Source: Muraenolepis orangiensis (Eukaryota; Chordata; Actinopteri; Gadiformes; Muraenolepididae). From it: 64,000 bases of DNA. Location of the stretch: assembly GCA_027704905.1 (NCBI GenBank), contig CM051006.1, positions 5,511,415 through 5,575,414 on the forward strand, written 5' to 3'. The notes beneath the pieces were generated by a model, which saw only the letters and a program-made list of their open reading frames with translations, was not told the origin of the DNA and searched no databases. This document shows positions 1-10,886 of the stretch, in pieces. The position numbers were made by a program, and so were the translations under genes. The stretch's first letter is position 1, and every line of letters starts with the position of its first letter.

Positions 1-755
1 GGTTCGTGTTTTGGCCCACAACTTTACCAAAGACACGAACAAACGGTTACATGAATTCAGAACGACAAGTTGTCACGTGATTTCCAAGAAGTCAGGGTGG
101 CGGGATCGAGAGGCACTAACAGTTTGTGGGCCATTAGATTAGATTTAAATGTATTGTCATCGCACAGCAAAAGTACAGTGAAAATAAATTGGCATCTAAC
201 CAGAGTGCAAATGTTACAGTAAAGAGCATAGTAATATATAATGTACAAGTGGTTAAATAGGATGTAAAAACAGTCTACTAGGTACTGGTGTGTATACCGT
301 TTTTATAGATTTATAGTTCGTTTTTTATAGTTTTTATAGTTTATAGAGTAGGTATGAGATATGTGCAGATATAGGTGTGTGTATATACATATATACATAT
401 ATACATATATACAGGTACCAGCTCCTGGCTGGGGAAACTCACTAGAGACCGAGTTGACTGGACTTTGAAGTCAGGAGATCAGGAGGGTTTGGTTTTCCTG
501 TAAAAGCTGCATAGAGCAACGTGCTCCCATAATACTTTGGTTTACTGCTCTATGCTGATTGGTGCATTTGCTGCATTCTTGAGAATGAAAAACGAAACAG
601 AAAGATATCTTATCAGTCCTTTCTGTTTGCCCCTGCTGAGCCCTTCATTTGGGGAGCTTACTATATTTATTTTTTTGGGTTGGGTGACAATACATTGGGT
701 TTATGTGTTGTCAGTCACTATATCTGTTAGATTGGTGAATCTATCAAATGCTGAG
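1..755. other. Upstream of APOL-like gene, no gene seen
   Basis: AT-rich flank with a short alternating TATATACA tract near 386-412. No coding exon or RNA gene recognised. The last part probably holds the 5' untranslated region of the APOL-like gene, but no TATA box or start site can be placed with confidence. Confidence 0.4.
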
Positions 756-3505
756 ATGGAAACTGACGACAGAACGACGTCTCTGAGGTAAGTCTTCAAA
801 CTCAGTCTCTTTCGGTTTGTAGGAGACACATGTCGAGTATTTTGATGTTCTAAATAGATACGATACCACGCAAGATAAAGTACTATAGTACTATGGTGGC
901 AGTATAGCTGCCTCTCTACCCCTCTCCACCTAACGTCTCTCTACCCCTCTCTTCCTCACCTACCCCTCTCTTCCTCTCTACCCCTCTCTTCCTCACCTAC
1001 CCCTCTCTTCCTCTCTACCCCTCTCTTCCTCACCGTCCCCTCTCTTCCTCACTACCCCTCTCTTCCTCTCTACCCCTCTCTTCCTCTCTACTCCTCTCTT
1101 CCTCTCTACCCCTCTCTTCCTCTCTACTCCTCTCTTCCTCACCTACCCCTCTCTTCCTCACCGTCCCCTCTCTTCCTCTCTACCCCTCTTCCTCACCTAC
1201 CCCTCTCTTCCTCACCTACCCCTCTCTTCCTCACCTACCCCTCTCTTCCTCTCTACCCCTCTCTTCCTCACCTACCCCTCTCTTCCTCACCGTCCCCTCT
1301 CTTCCTCTCTACCTCTCTCTTCCTCACCGTCACGGAGGTGAACCCAAATGCACGACTCGACGACACGTATCAAAGTAAAGAGTCTTCAAAAATGCAGTAA
1401 CACAAAAATCACTTTGATGGAAACGCATAAAGCTCAAAAGCAAAATACCTAATTACAAAAAACCTGACGGTGGCATGACGTGGAAACATGACGAAGAACT
1501 CTAACATGAAACAAGTAGCAAGTCTCAAAACGTGAAACAAGTACGAGTCTAATGTAGTATAATTTCTACTCGGTGGAATAAGAATCTTTCTCAGAGGTCC
1601 GGATACTAAGTTCAAGGTGTTTATTGAACAAAGCATCAAATGAAAGCATCTGCTGCAGCGAGATGGAGCCTGCCGTGCCAATTCGCAGACTGGCGACGCG
1701 CTCCTTTACCAAACATTATATAGACAATAGCATCATAGAACAACCACTACTCCTAGTGGTCAAAGTAACAAACATCAACTTAATACTATTGGTCTGAGAG
1801 GTACAACCAGCACTCTGGTTGGTCACGGTGTCTTCCTCGGTGTCTTCATCGTCACGTCCCAAGTTTATGGCTCAAACCCCCAAGGGGGTCGTATTTGGCT
1901 TGCACAACATTCTGTAGGATACCGTTGAAAACCAGCCTAAAGGCACCATTACAAGGGCCTGAAGGCACACCAACACCTACACATCTGGAACTGCTTAACA
2001 CATCTCTATGTCCTAGTGGGCCTTGGGGTCCACCAGCAGATTATGCTGTAGCCACCTACTGCAATGTATAGAGGATCCAAAGACAGTGTTTTAGACATAA
2101 AACATATATATTTAGACACATATATGTCCTCACCTACCCTTCTTATCCTCACCCACCCCTCTTCCTCACTACCGCTCTCTTCCTCACCTACCCCTCTCTC
2201 CCTCACCTACCCCTCTCTCCCTCACCGACCCGTCTCTTCCTCACCTAGCCCTTCCTCACCTAACCTTTTCTCTCTCTCTAATATAATCGGCAGTAGTGGT
2301 GTTCCGCTCTCCCCCTACACTCTAGAGCAGACTAGTTGTACTACAGCAGACTAGTTGTAAGGAAGGTATAAATGGCAGATGTAGCAAAGTAAAAGGTAGA
2401 TAGTCAGTTAAAATATATATACTTGAGCAAAGAGTACAAGTACCGTTTTAAAAAACGAACAGGTAAGTACTCATTCCTCCGGAAAACCTTTTTTCACTCA
2501 TGTGCGTATGACTTGTACTCATAACTACCCACCCCTGTGCGATGCTAGCTATATATAGCCTATAACTTAAAGATAACATATGGAATTGACTGACTCCTTC
2601 ATCGTCTTTTTGCCTCTTCTTCCTTGTTCAGAGAGAAAGCAGTAAATGCTGTGCGGCTGTATGCCTCGGATACACTGGACTACGTTGACACAGTCACACA
2701 ATTCTGCGACGGACATTGTAAATGGATGGAGGAGAGGAAGACAGACTTATGGATGCTGAGGTACATCCAACAGAGCCTTAAAGATCCAGACGTCTACAAC
2801 GCTAAGATTGAAGCCGTGGATAAATACTTCGGGAACCTGTTGACCACCGGAAGCTGCCATGAAGTGCTTGTGAAACGGCTGGCTTTGGTCCTGAACAACA
2901 CAGTAAAAGGAATGGAGAAGCTTGGCTACTACCTGGAGGCCATAGAGAAGCTTGCGGTCACCTCTCTGAACATGTTCCCGGGGGAAGATGTTGAGGAGAT
3001 GATCTACGGGAGATGCGGCCTCAAAAGAGTTGAAGCCAGCATCTGTGCAGCCCGCCTGGTCTGCCCTCTCCTCCTGCTGTTTAAGAGAAATGCTTCAGCC
3101 TTCTTCCTGCCAGACCTCCTCAATGTGGACGTCTTTGTGTTGGAGTTGGAAAAGTACATTCAAACGACTGAGAAGATCTGCTCGGGAATGGAAATAAGGT
3201 AGGATGTCTCATTATAAACATAAGCATTAGATTCTAGAGCTGCATTCCTGGATTAATTCACTAATGGCACAGTCTCAAGGCGATGTGGAAGAGGTATAAC
3301 TTGACATGTCATTCACAGCTCCACTGACTGTGGTCATAAGCAACATTCGATTCACTTTTCTGGGGAGTTCCCTGATGGTGACCTGCAAAACACCCTTTCT
3401 CATGTGGACCAGCTGTCTGGTATCAGGTAAGCATCAATCCTATGAGCTAGATCACCAACAGTAACATTTCCATAGATAACATCAATTGTCCACAAACCTG
3501 GACAT

Positions 3506-3576
<71 letters not shown>

Positions 3577-5819
3577 CAATTGATTTTAAATTAATAGAAA
3601 ACTTATGTTTGCAACACAAATTGTATGTGTTGGTGTTTCACAGCAGATCAATTCCTCATGAGGGCTATACCATGAATCTCTATCCAGCGTCTATCACAAA
3701 CCTCTATGAAAAAAGGAAGTTCAAAAATCTAAGTACATTTGTAAAGTAAATGTACAGCAATGTAATCTCCAGTTTTTCCTTTTGTTTTCAGTTCCCATCA
3801 GCAGCAAGTGATCATATCCAATCAATTCCCCTTTTAGTATTTTCGGTTCTATTTCTTCCTGGGGGTGGATGCGATGGCTCACACATCGTGGCCGTGGACG
3901 CTTTGGTATGCGTTTCCTCAGTCTCAGCTGATTCACCCTCTTTTAGAGAGAATCAGACAGGAGAGTCTGTCATAAATTCTGGTAGCCCCAGGGAGCCAAT
4001 CATCCTTATGGTTCGTGGAACTAGCAGCGCTCTTGTGCACGGAGCTGTAGCCAGTGCCGACCAGGTCAGATGCGCTGTCGCAAGCGCACAGGAATATTTT
4101 CCACACACGCGATATGTCGGCCGGTGTTGTTTTGGCTTCTGAGAGGTTGATTCTGCAGGACAGAGGTTTGCCTGCAGCAGTTATCAATACTATTCAGGGT
4201 GCGCGCGTGCCTCCACATCTGCTCTTTATGCAGCTTAGTGGGGTGCTTTCTCTAAGTGATGCGATCCCAATCGAGTGGTCCCATCTCGCTGTGAGATCGG
4301 AAGCGTGCCGAGCTTCTTCCAATCTGGAAGCGTGCCGAGCTTCTTACAATCCTTGCTGGAGAAGGGCTTGGTGGAAGACATTTGCGCAGCAGCTTCATGG
4401 CCTACCCTGGCCCTTTTGTCAGCTTTACTGAGGGGCTCTATTGGTCACTGTGTTGGAATCAGGGAACATGCTCCCTGCTCCTGGCGAGGGACAGGAATAA
4501 GGTTTTCTGCTCAGAGCTGGCTGTTACAATGCGTAACGTTGCTCCTGGCGTAACCTATTACTCCTTGTCGCTCTGCAGTGTCTTGACGGCTCTTCGTTTA
4601 AGAGTGACCGGGTATTCGTACTCTGGTTACAGGTTGAAACCGGCGTTAGAATTTTGAATGTACGCAATGCGTGCATTTGACAAGCCCATAAGGCAAAGCA
4701 TAGACGGCTACACCTATAATCATGGAACTAGAGTTATAATAACAAGACTATCATTATTTGTCATTTTTGACTTTCCCCTTATCCACCTTATGGCCATGTA
4801 GTTTAGGGAAATGTACTTGAAACTAACACATATCCACCAAACTAACCATGTTAAAGCATCTTTCTTAACACTTTTCTCAGGATGGACCCAAACTTCAGAA
4901 CCTATTCCAGGACGGATCTGTGTCTTGCTTCATCGACCAATTCACAAAGTGCCAAGCCAGAATGTATACATTCCTTGAAGACTTGGAAGGTACAGCCATC
5001 CAGCTGGACAGTATGAAGAAGGGCTCTCAGATCTCCTCCATCACTGGTAGCTCAGTGGGGGTGGTGGGTGGTATTTTATCCATTGTTGGTCTGGCTCTAG
5101 CCCCTTTTACAGCTGGGGCATCTCTGGGTCTGACCATGGGTGGGATGGGGCTGGGAATTACCAGTGGAGTCAACAGTGCAGTCACCGGGGTAACCGAGAT
5201 GGTAGTCAATAAAACACAGCAGAATAAAGCCAATGAGCTTTTCAACCACTTCATTGAGGATATAAGTCGGATCCAGGCTTGCCTAGAGGAGGTGGCCAAC
5301 CAGAGGGAGTTGACATTAGGAGCGGATTATTTGGATGTTGTCCAGAGGTTAGGGGTAAATATAGTTACAATCGGCAAAAATGTAAAAAAAATGTGTAAGA
5401 AGTTCTCGGCTCTGAAAGCGCTAAGAAATGAAGAGTTAATCACAAGCACTGGCCAGCTTGCACTGCAGGAGTCCAGGGGTTTATCCAGTGCAGCTAGAAT
5501 GTCCTCAGAAGTCACAGATGTAGGGCAGGCAGGGCTTAAAGGAACCCTGGCAATCTCCAAAACTGCCAGGGTTGTTGGTTTCGCTGTCAATGCCCTGTTC
5601 ATTGGTTGGGACATCTACAGTATTTGTAGTGTGAGCATTGATTTGGCTAAAGGGGACAAAAGTGAAGCCTCACAGTTCATCAGATCCAGGGCAAAACTTT
5701 TGCGCTTAGAGCTGGACTTCTGGCAAAGCATGGAGGCCTCATTGCAAACTGGGAAACTAACATCAGAAAGAAACCAAATAATCCTGGAGATGAATCTGGA
5801 GACAATTGGTGAAAAATAG
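756..5819 (+). CDS. Apolipoprotein L-like protein, multi-exon
   Basis: Exons read as 756-787 (ATG, 10 codons plus AG), 2632-3198, 3319-3426 and 4881-5819 (stop TAG), all with AG/GT borders. The first three join in phase and give a mainly helical N-terminal region. The last exon is the diagnostic part. A cysteine-containing lead-in is followed by a Gly/Ala/Ser-rich hydrophobic hairpin (about 5040-5190), then amphipathic helices and a second hydrophobic stretch (about 5570-5650). This is the layout of the APOL colicin-like/membrane-insertion region. APOL-family proteins associate with membranes and lipids and are often immune-inducible; fish carry many paralogs. Exon 3 ends in phase 2 but the last exon opens in phase 0, so a small exon is unresolved or a border differs. 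A DIRS element fills much of that intron. The family call is firm; the paralog is not assigned. Confidence 0.85.
900..1330. repeat. Pyrimidine minisatellite in APOL intron 1
   Basis: Tandem array of TCTCTTCCTC followed by ACC/TCT and TACCCC variants, with units of roughly 18-20 bases and occasional GTCCCC variants. It is strand-asymmetric (almost no purines on the + strand). Confidence 0.9.
1331..2100 (-). other. Intronic segment, possible decayed LTR on minus strand
   Basis: Read on the minus strand, this stretch has a TATATAA-like box (about 1720) and an AATAAA signal (about 1622) roughly 100 bases downstream, followed by a tail. That spacing would fit a solo LTR. No second LTR, coding remnant or clear target duplication was found, so this is a weak call. 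Nothing else recognised. Confidence 0.2.
2125..2275. repeat. Second pyrimidine minisatellite block
   Basis: Same motif family as 900-1330 (CTCACCTACCCCTCT with CTTCC/CTCCC variants), separated from it by about 800 bases of unrelated sequence within APOL intron 1. Confidence 0.8.
3510..3574. repeat. (CA)n microsatellite
   Basis: Uninterrupted CA dinucleotide run in APOL intron 3. Confidence 0.98.
3859..4430 (+). pseudogene. DIRS-type retrotransposon fragment: RT/RNase H end and start of tyrosine recombinase
   Basis: Read across frames, 3860-4130 gives the end of a DIRS1-like RT/RNase H region: a DAMAH motif, a WPWTLWYAFP motif, then a Leu-Glu-Arg helix and a LSQAxxxIFH motif. 4170-4370 then gives the start of the tyrosine recombinase typical of DIRS elements (an ARxPST-like motif, then CEIGSV followed by LQSLLEKG). 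Stops and at least one frameshift interrupt it. A 27-base direct duplication lies at about 4297-4350. DIRS elements integrate through a tyrosine recombinase and leave no target duplication, and none is seen. The catalytic part of the recombinase is missing or decayed beyond 4430. It sits in intron 3 of the APOL-like gene and may explain why an exon there is hard to place. Confidence 0.7.
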
Positions 5820-5919
5820 TGTATCATCTGTTGAGATCCTTACACACCTTTCAGTTAATATGGTAGAACACAGAATATCGCGATAAAAATGTAATTAATG
5901 TTTGTGATATAGTGATTAC
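5820..5919 (+). other. APOL 3' UTR start, ending in hAT target duplication
   Basis: About 100 bases follow the stop codon. The last eight (GTGATTAC, 5912-5919) are the left copy of the hAT target-site duplication; the right copy is 8084-8091. The original 3' flank therefore resumes at 8092. Confidence 0.6.
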
Positions 5920-6026
5920 CAGTGGTGAAGCGTGTCTATCACAACTGGACCTTCTGTAGACCAGGGGTTCCCCAATATTTCAGCCCGCGACCCCCAAAAA
6001 TATGATTTTTAAATAATTTGCGCAAC

Positions 6027-6308
6027 ATAATATGCTTTTCCTACTACACATATGCCTAGTACACTGCAGCCTTAAGGGCGCATTTGTATGACGATGCTGC
6101 TGGGGCGCTTTTCAATGCGCCCACGAAGGCGGGTCTCTGTAGCAGTTTAGCCAATTGCTGATTCAAGATATAAACGACTGACATGAAATGTAGCCAATCA
6201 GCGTCCTCAAAACGTGGGGCGCTTTTCAAAACGCCCCACGGAAGACGTCATTTGTGTGCGTCACAGTGTACTACTAGGAAAAGCATATTATGCTCTGTCT
6301 CTGCGGGC
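6027..6308. repeat. Family C element fragment nested in the hAT
   Basis: This stretch is closely similar to 9420-9700, the region just upstream of a second hAT-type transposase start. Its edges also form an inverted repeat (about 6027-6060 with 6268-6293, sharing ATAATATGCTTTTCCTA), so it may be a nested MITE-like derivative. Confidence 0.6.
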
Positions 6309-6320
6309 ACACACACACAC

Positions 6321-6358
<38 letters not shown>

Positions 6359-6431
6359 GCACACACACACACACACACACACACAGAGACGCACACGCAC
6401 ATACGCAAAAACACACACACACACGCACGCA

Positions 6432-6486
<55 letters not shown>
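6308..6486. repeat. Compound (CA)n/(CGCA)n microsatellite
   Basis: Imperfect CA run with GAC interruptions and a (GCAC)n block around 6424-6451. Six-frame His-Thr or Cys-Val reading frames here are artefacts of the repeat. Confidence 0.95.
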
Positions 6487-6488
<2 letters not shown>

Positions 6489-6643
6489 ACAAATATATGT
6501 CAGTGTTTTTTGTCAGTGTGTGCCGATATATATATATTTTTGTTGAGTGATTGATATCGTTTTCGTGAGTGATTTAAACAAGCAGGTATATATATATATG
6601 GATGTCGCGATCGTGAAGTCCAACGGGGGGGGGGGGGGTATAG

Positions 6644-6748
6644 CTGGTAAATACAAAAAGTAATTGTATATAATGTAATTAACAATATGTAATTGTAAAT
6701 AAAAAAAATGGTATAGCCCCCCCTGGTGAAAAATGCACCAGCCGCCAC
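6644..6748 (-). repeat. Terminal fragment of hAT family B
   Basis: Near-exact reverse complement of 8854-8957. It ends with CAGCCGCCACTG, the family B terminus, inside the family A element. Confidence 0.8.
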
Positions 6749-6841
6749 TGCCCTAGTTGTAAAGCAGTGTCCATGTAGTGACGTAACAGACCACCACAGA
6801 CCACCACACACGAGGCTATTGGTTAAAGGGACGGTCTAACA

Positions 6842-7056
6842 CGCTTCACGTGAAAAGGCTTAACGTAACTTAAAGTTCCAAAATAGCGATCAATAATCAC
6901 CATATGTCTCTGGCATATGTCTTGTCATTAGCACTTTCACCTGTCAAAATGAAAGTGAAAAGGTGAAAGTGCTAATGACAAGACATATGCAAATTAGGTG
7001 ATTATTGATCGCGGGTTTGTAACTCTTAGTTACGTTAAGTCTTTTCACGTTAAGCG
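6842..7056. repeat. Long palindrome / foldback MITE
   Basis: The two halves (about 6842-6942 and 6960-7056) are inverted copies. The inner 30 bases on each side (TGTCTTGTCATTAGCACTTT and flanks) are essentially perfect; the outer ~60 bases are diverged but alignable. The loop is about 17 bases. It has the form of a foldback element. Confidence 0.85.
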
Positions 7057-7376
7057 ATGCAAAGAAAGATCAAGTCAAAACTCTCAATTTAAATGCACAA
7101 CAATGCTTAACAAACTCATGACAGCCATTAACTAATCAGTCAACAAGTGTGTGGAAACAAAATGCAACAACCAGCTCAACGAGACGCAACACTGAGACAA
7201 AACCAGCAAAGACAAATGAGTGTCACTCACCAATGATGTTCACTTAAAGACCAAATCCATTCTCCTGTCCTTCTGGATGGTTCGACCACATAAAGATGAT
7301 CGCTTTTCAGATCCAAAATAAGTTGCCTTTCCAGTTCCCTGCCCTCTGGTCGGTCCCAAATAGCAACACTCCCAGC

Positions 7377-7442
7377 AGTAGAGCCTCTCGTGGCTAGTAG
7401 AGCCTCTCGTGGCTAGTAGAGCCTCTCGTGGCTAGTAGAGCC
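7377..7442. repeat. 19-bp tandem repeat, about 3.5 copies
   Basis: Unit AGTAGAGCCTCTCGTGGCT. It lies at the downstream edge of the hAT transposase remnant and probably arose by local duplication of its coding sequence, since the ORF ends with the corresponding Ser-Thr-Ser-His residues. Confidence 0.95.
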
Positions 7443-7601
7443 CGTTAGCCACGGGTATCTTTCCCAGTTGCTAGCCAGAAAATGGCGAACATAGCCTGCT
7501 TTAACAACTTGATTCAGCTCAAGATTGTCAGGCGTTGGACGGCCTTTTTTAATAATGTCCATCTTTACATTGAATGGTCGTCTTGAAAATGGTTCCGACA
7601 A
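7413..7601 (-). pseudogene. hAT transposase N-terminus (TTF-type zinc finger start), truncated
   Basis: A 62-residue frame from ATG at 7601. The last third has the pattern RYPWLTG followed by LY, which opens the TTF-type zinc finger of hAT transposases related to vertebrate ZMYM1-like proteins. The frame stops immediately inside the 19-bp tandem repeat, so the finger, DUF4371 and catalytic hAT domains are gone. It lies within the family A hAT and sets that element's orientation. A non-functional remnant; the recognition rests on the short motif only. Confidence 0.6.
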
Positions 7602-8091
7602 TAAATCTACGCTAGATCCACTCTCGCTTCAGCCAGTATACCTTCTAGCTCCCTATTGAGCTGTGGGGAAATCTGAAAGAATACGCCCATTGGCTACAAA
7701 TCACGATATGATTGGTTGATAAAATTGTCAATCCAAAAGTACGCTCTCATTCAGTCTGAGGGCCAAAGTCATCGGGAATACTTTGGTTGAAGGATATTCT
7801 TCCCAGCAACCCAGAAAAATATCTGATTGGTTGAATTGTTTTTCCAACACAAAACCACTCAAATGCGTAGTGCATGGACCGAGAAAGACAAACAAATCAA
7901 CGTAACTGTAATATAACAGATAACAACACAGATACCATTCTCATTTAGTCATGTTATTAAATTGTATTACATTTTATTAAATTGTATTACTTTATTAATA
8001 CAATTAATTCGATTGTTTTGGTTTCATCTGAGAGTTCCAGGGTCTTCTCTGAATACCTTGAAGGCCCTGACGCTTCACCACTGGTGATTAC

Positions 8092-8853
8092 CTATAATCC
8101 TGAATATAACAGAGGTGAGGGGAAATTAAGGTTTATTGATAAGGCTTCAAATATGTTTATGCCTTTAAAAGTATATTACATTAAGCAAGGTGTGGGAATG
8201 TTTTGGGATCTGTATTTTAATCATAATAATAATCAGTGTTCTAATCAGATTGTTATTTGGATGCTAAGATGTTATTTTAAAAGTTATTATGATCTATCTG
8301 CTTGGCCCTGCTTGAACCTCACTATAAAAGGAAATGTCCTGGATTACAAAACACGTCCTGGTGGACATCCAGTTAATGAATACTTCTGTGATGACATAGG
8401 CAGAGTTTGCGGGGGGCAAGGGGGGCATTGCCCTCCAAAGTGGCCGAAATGTGTTACTGAATCAAGTCAAAAATTGAGTCTAAAATAGTTCCAATCCAAT
8501 CTTAATTATATTATCTTTTGTTTTAAATCAATTCATTGATGAACAGTCATGTGACATGTGACGTTTGAAGCACGTAGCAATTCGGCTAGCTGTGTTTCTA
8601 TACGCTGAGCAGTAATGGAGATTCGGCGATTTTTAGAATGATTTTTAGAACGTTATTAATATTTACTAACCTATTGTAACAACCCTGAGAATTTGCTTAT
8701 TTTGTGTGTGCTATAAGTTGGACAGTGAGTGTTTTTTTTAATCGTTTTCAATGTAACACGTAATGTGTTTATGTGTACACTAAATGTTTTAAAAGGGTAC
8801 ATGGAAAATTAAAGCCTGTTGAATAAAATCTAATTGATATTTCACTTTTCAGC
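8092..8853. other. Intergenic, nothing recognised
   Basis: Original flank downstream of the APOL-like gene, AT-rich. An open frame reaching 8488 begins inside the hAT terminus, so it is chimeric and not supported as a gene. There is a G-rich patch at 8411-8427. Confidence 0.4.
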
Positions 8854-9121
8854 AGTGGCGGCTGGTGCATTTTTCACCAGGGGGGGCTATACCATTTTTT
8901 TTATTTACAATTACATATTGTTAATTACATTATATACAATTACTTTTTGTATTGAAATGTCGCCCTTCTGTCCATCACTTTCATCATGGCCACGCAAGGC
9001 CAGCTCAAAGGCACCACAGAACTTCACACAGTCTATTCTTTTAGACAGGATGTGTTTTTGTCCACCTGCTCATTGTGTTGACAGATCCCTATCCTGTAGC
9101 CTTCATCAAGTTGAACAGCTA
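8854..9121 (-). pseudogene. hAT family B remnant with DUF4371 fragment
   Basis: 8854 opens with the hAT-type terminus CAGTGGCGGCTGG. On the minus strand 9115-8956 translates, across one frameshift near 9030, to the conserved DUF4371 segment of hAT transposases: a HNEQVxKN motif, then DCVKFCGAFELALRGHDES. The terminus and the coding fragment are directly joined, so most of the element was lost by internal deletion. The other copy of this terminus is 6644-6748. Non-functional. Confidence 0.8.
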
Positions 9122-9400
9122 CACTGTTAAAAATGATTTGTTGACTCAACTTGACTAAGTCAAGTCATCTTGTTGCTTTGACTGAGTTAAGTTTAGTCAA
9201 GTTGATTCAACATTTAGCGTCAAGTTGATTACACTTCAATAAATTAGTTGATACAACTTGTAGTCTGTTGACACAACTTCATGTGTCAAGTTATTTAGAC
9301 TAGAAAATATTAGTTAAGATAACTTAAAAAGATGTTGGTTAAACTTATTTTATCAAGTTTTTACAAATGTCTATCAAGTTGGCTCAACATGTAAAACTGT
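9122..9400. mobile_element. Small non-autonomous DNA element with imperfect inverted ends
   Basis: The left end (CACTGTTAAAAATG, then TGACTCAACTTGA) and the right end read in reverse (CACAGTTTTACATG, then AGCCAACTTGA) are alignable inverted repeats. The interior is rich in CAACTTGA-like words in both orientations. It is a short repeat of a style common in fish. Superfamily and target duplication are not resolved. Confidence 0.5.
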
Positions 9401-9404
9401 GGCC

Positions 9405-9863
9405 GTGTTCCATTTCAGGGTCTGCAGCCTTAAGGGCGCATTTGAATGACGATGCTGGGGGGGCTGTAGAGAAATAGCCCCACGGAGGCGGGTCTCTGTA
9501 GCAGTTTAGCCAATTGCTGATTCAAGATATAAACAAGTGACATAAAATGTAGCCAATCAGCGTCCTCAAAACGTCTTCGGGGGGCGCTTTTCAAACAGCC
9601 CTCCCGGAAGACTTTGGAGCATCGAGCATCGTCATTTGTGTGCGTCACAGTGTACTACTAGGAAAAGCATATTATGCTCTGCCTCTGCGGGCGCCATTTT
9701 AACTACAACAAGATCAACAATGGCGAGTGTGAGCACTACCCCAAGACTCAACCCGGTCCCTAACTCGGTGAAATCTCTCATTCAAGAGCCGTTTGAGAGA
9801 AGAAGTTTGGTGGACAAACTTAAGGTGAAAGATCTGGGCCCAGATGGAGGGTGTTGTTTTTAA
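9405..9863 (+). pseudogene. Family C hAT-like element: 5' region and truncated transposase start
   Basis: 9420-9700 repeats the sequence at 6069-6308. It leads into an ATG at 9720 and a 47-residue frame ending at 9863. Its middle (VPNSVKSLIQEPFERRSL followed by KDLGP) matches the N-terminal lead of a TTF-domain hAT transposase family. The frame then ends abruptly in a short unrelated tail and stop, which points to an internal deletion just after this lead. Non-functional. Upstream sequence common to both copies would be the element's 5' untranslated region. Confidence 0.6.
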
Positions 9864-10526
9864 ATGTCCCAAGGAAGGTCTTTATATGTTGACATCCATT
9901 GACACACTTATTTGAATTTAAAAACAAACACTGAACAGTTAATGAGTGTGTAGGTTGGAGTTGGAATACAGTTCTTGATATTGTAATAAAAGTCCTGATT
10001 GAAATGTATTTTCAGCAATTTTTTACATTGCTAATTCTCATTTAGATTTAGCTAACTTGGTAATAGAAGTTGAACAAACAAAGGCTGTGTTCCATTTCAG
10101 GGTCTGCATCCTTTTAGGCCGCATTTGAAGACCGCTTACGTCACAGCAGCCGCGACGAGGCTGTCCCATTTCGTAGGCTCCTTCAAATGCAGCCTTCAAA
10201 TGCAGCCTTATTTCCCCGAAATTGAAGTGTGCATCAATGCAGACTTCTGCAGCCTTCTGGCCCAGCATATCCCAGAATGCATTTCGCACCAACCAGTAGA
10301 GAATTTGAGCCCGGCTAAAAGCTGTTTTAGATTTTCGCCAGTTTAGAAATATGCTACGACGATTTGGGAGATGTCGGGAGCTGCATATGAGAAGCGCTGA
10401 CGCGGGCCAGCTGGTCTCCCAGGCCGCCAGTGTGTATGTGTGTATATATATATATATATATATGTGTGTGTATATATATATACGTGTATATATATGTATA
10501 TAATATATACATAATAATATATACAT
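9864..10526. other. Intergenic with MITE-like inverted words and (TA/TG)n
   Basis: 10083-10270 contains GTGTTCCATTTCAGGGTCTGCA (shared with about 9411) and several copies of CTTCAAATGCAGCC, in the manner of an element terminus. 10436-10530 is a TA/TGTA microsatellite. No gene. Confidence 0.5.
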
Positions 10527-10886
10527 ACATAATCCCACCTGGGCTTGGCTGAGCTTTGGAAAGCCGAGCCTCACAGCATCAAATTCCTAATCCAGGCAGT
10601 GTATGATGTGCTTCCAAGCCCGTCAAATCTGCACACATGGGGCATAGCAGAGACACCAGCATGCCCATTGTGTTCCAAGCAAGGAACCCTGGAACACATC
10701 CTCAGTTGCTGTACAAAGGCACTTGGAGATGCACGGTACAGGTGGAGGCATGACCAAGTCCTGAAGACCATTGCTGAAGCCATCAGCGCAGGACTGGCAT
10801 GGTCAAAGCAGTTCCGACACTCCAAGGACACCATCGCCTTTGTCAGAGCTGGGGACAAGCCAACTTCTGCCAGAAAAACATCTGCA
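10527..10886 (+). pseudogene. R2-type LINE C-terminal fragment, left part (zinc knuckle)
   Basis: About 115 codons, in frame, containing CPLC then seven residues, His, four residues, Cys (10661-10720). This is the C-x2-C-x7-H-x4-C knuckle found just before the restriction-like endonuclease of R2-group non-LTR retrotransposons. The reading continues after an L1 insertion, at 15160. Reverse transcriptase is not present upstream, so this is a 5'-truncated copy. Placement in the restriction-like-endonuclease group is from motif order; the exact clade (R2, HERO, NeSL) is not resolved. Confidence 0.7.

Larger units (their letters stand above)
5920..8083 (-). mobile_element. hAT-superfamily DNA transposon (family A), degraded, with nested insertions
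   Basis: Both ends carry matching inverted termini: CAGTGGTGAAGCG at 5920 and the reverse complement ending in CTTCACCACTG at 8083. They are flanked by a perfect 8-bp target duplication GTGATTAC (5912-5919 and 8084-8091), the hallmark of hAT insertion. A transposase N-terminal remnant lies on the minus strand (7413-7601), so the element's 5' end is at 8083. Inside are a fragment of another hAT-like element (6027-6308), a long CA-rich microsatellite, the terminal piece of a second hAT family (6644-6748) and a long palindrome (6842-7056). A shorter relative sits at 17473-18377 and shares the last ~480 bases. Not autonomous. Confidence 0.88.

Noticed and set aside
1409..1681. A 90-codon minus-strand frame
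   Set aside because: No domain; it lies in a possible LTR remnant within an APOL intron.
6214..6550. His-Thr and Cys-Val open frames across CA/TG runs (also near 22895, 56719, 58066 and 63349)
   Set aside because: They are translations of dinucleotide microsatellites in every frame and have no independent evidence.
7982..8488. A 168-codon open frame
   Set aside because: It begins inside the hAT terminus and crosses the target duplication. No domain or splice context; chance frame in AT-rich DNA.
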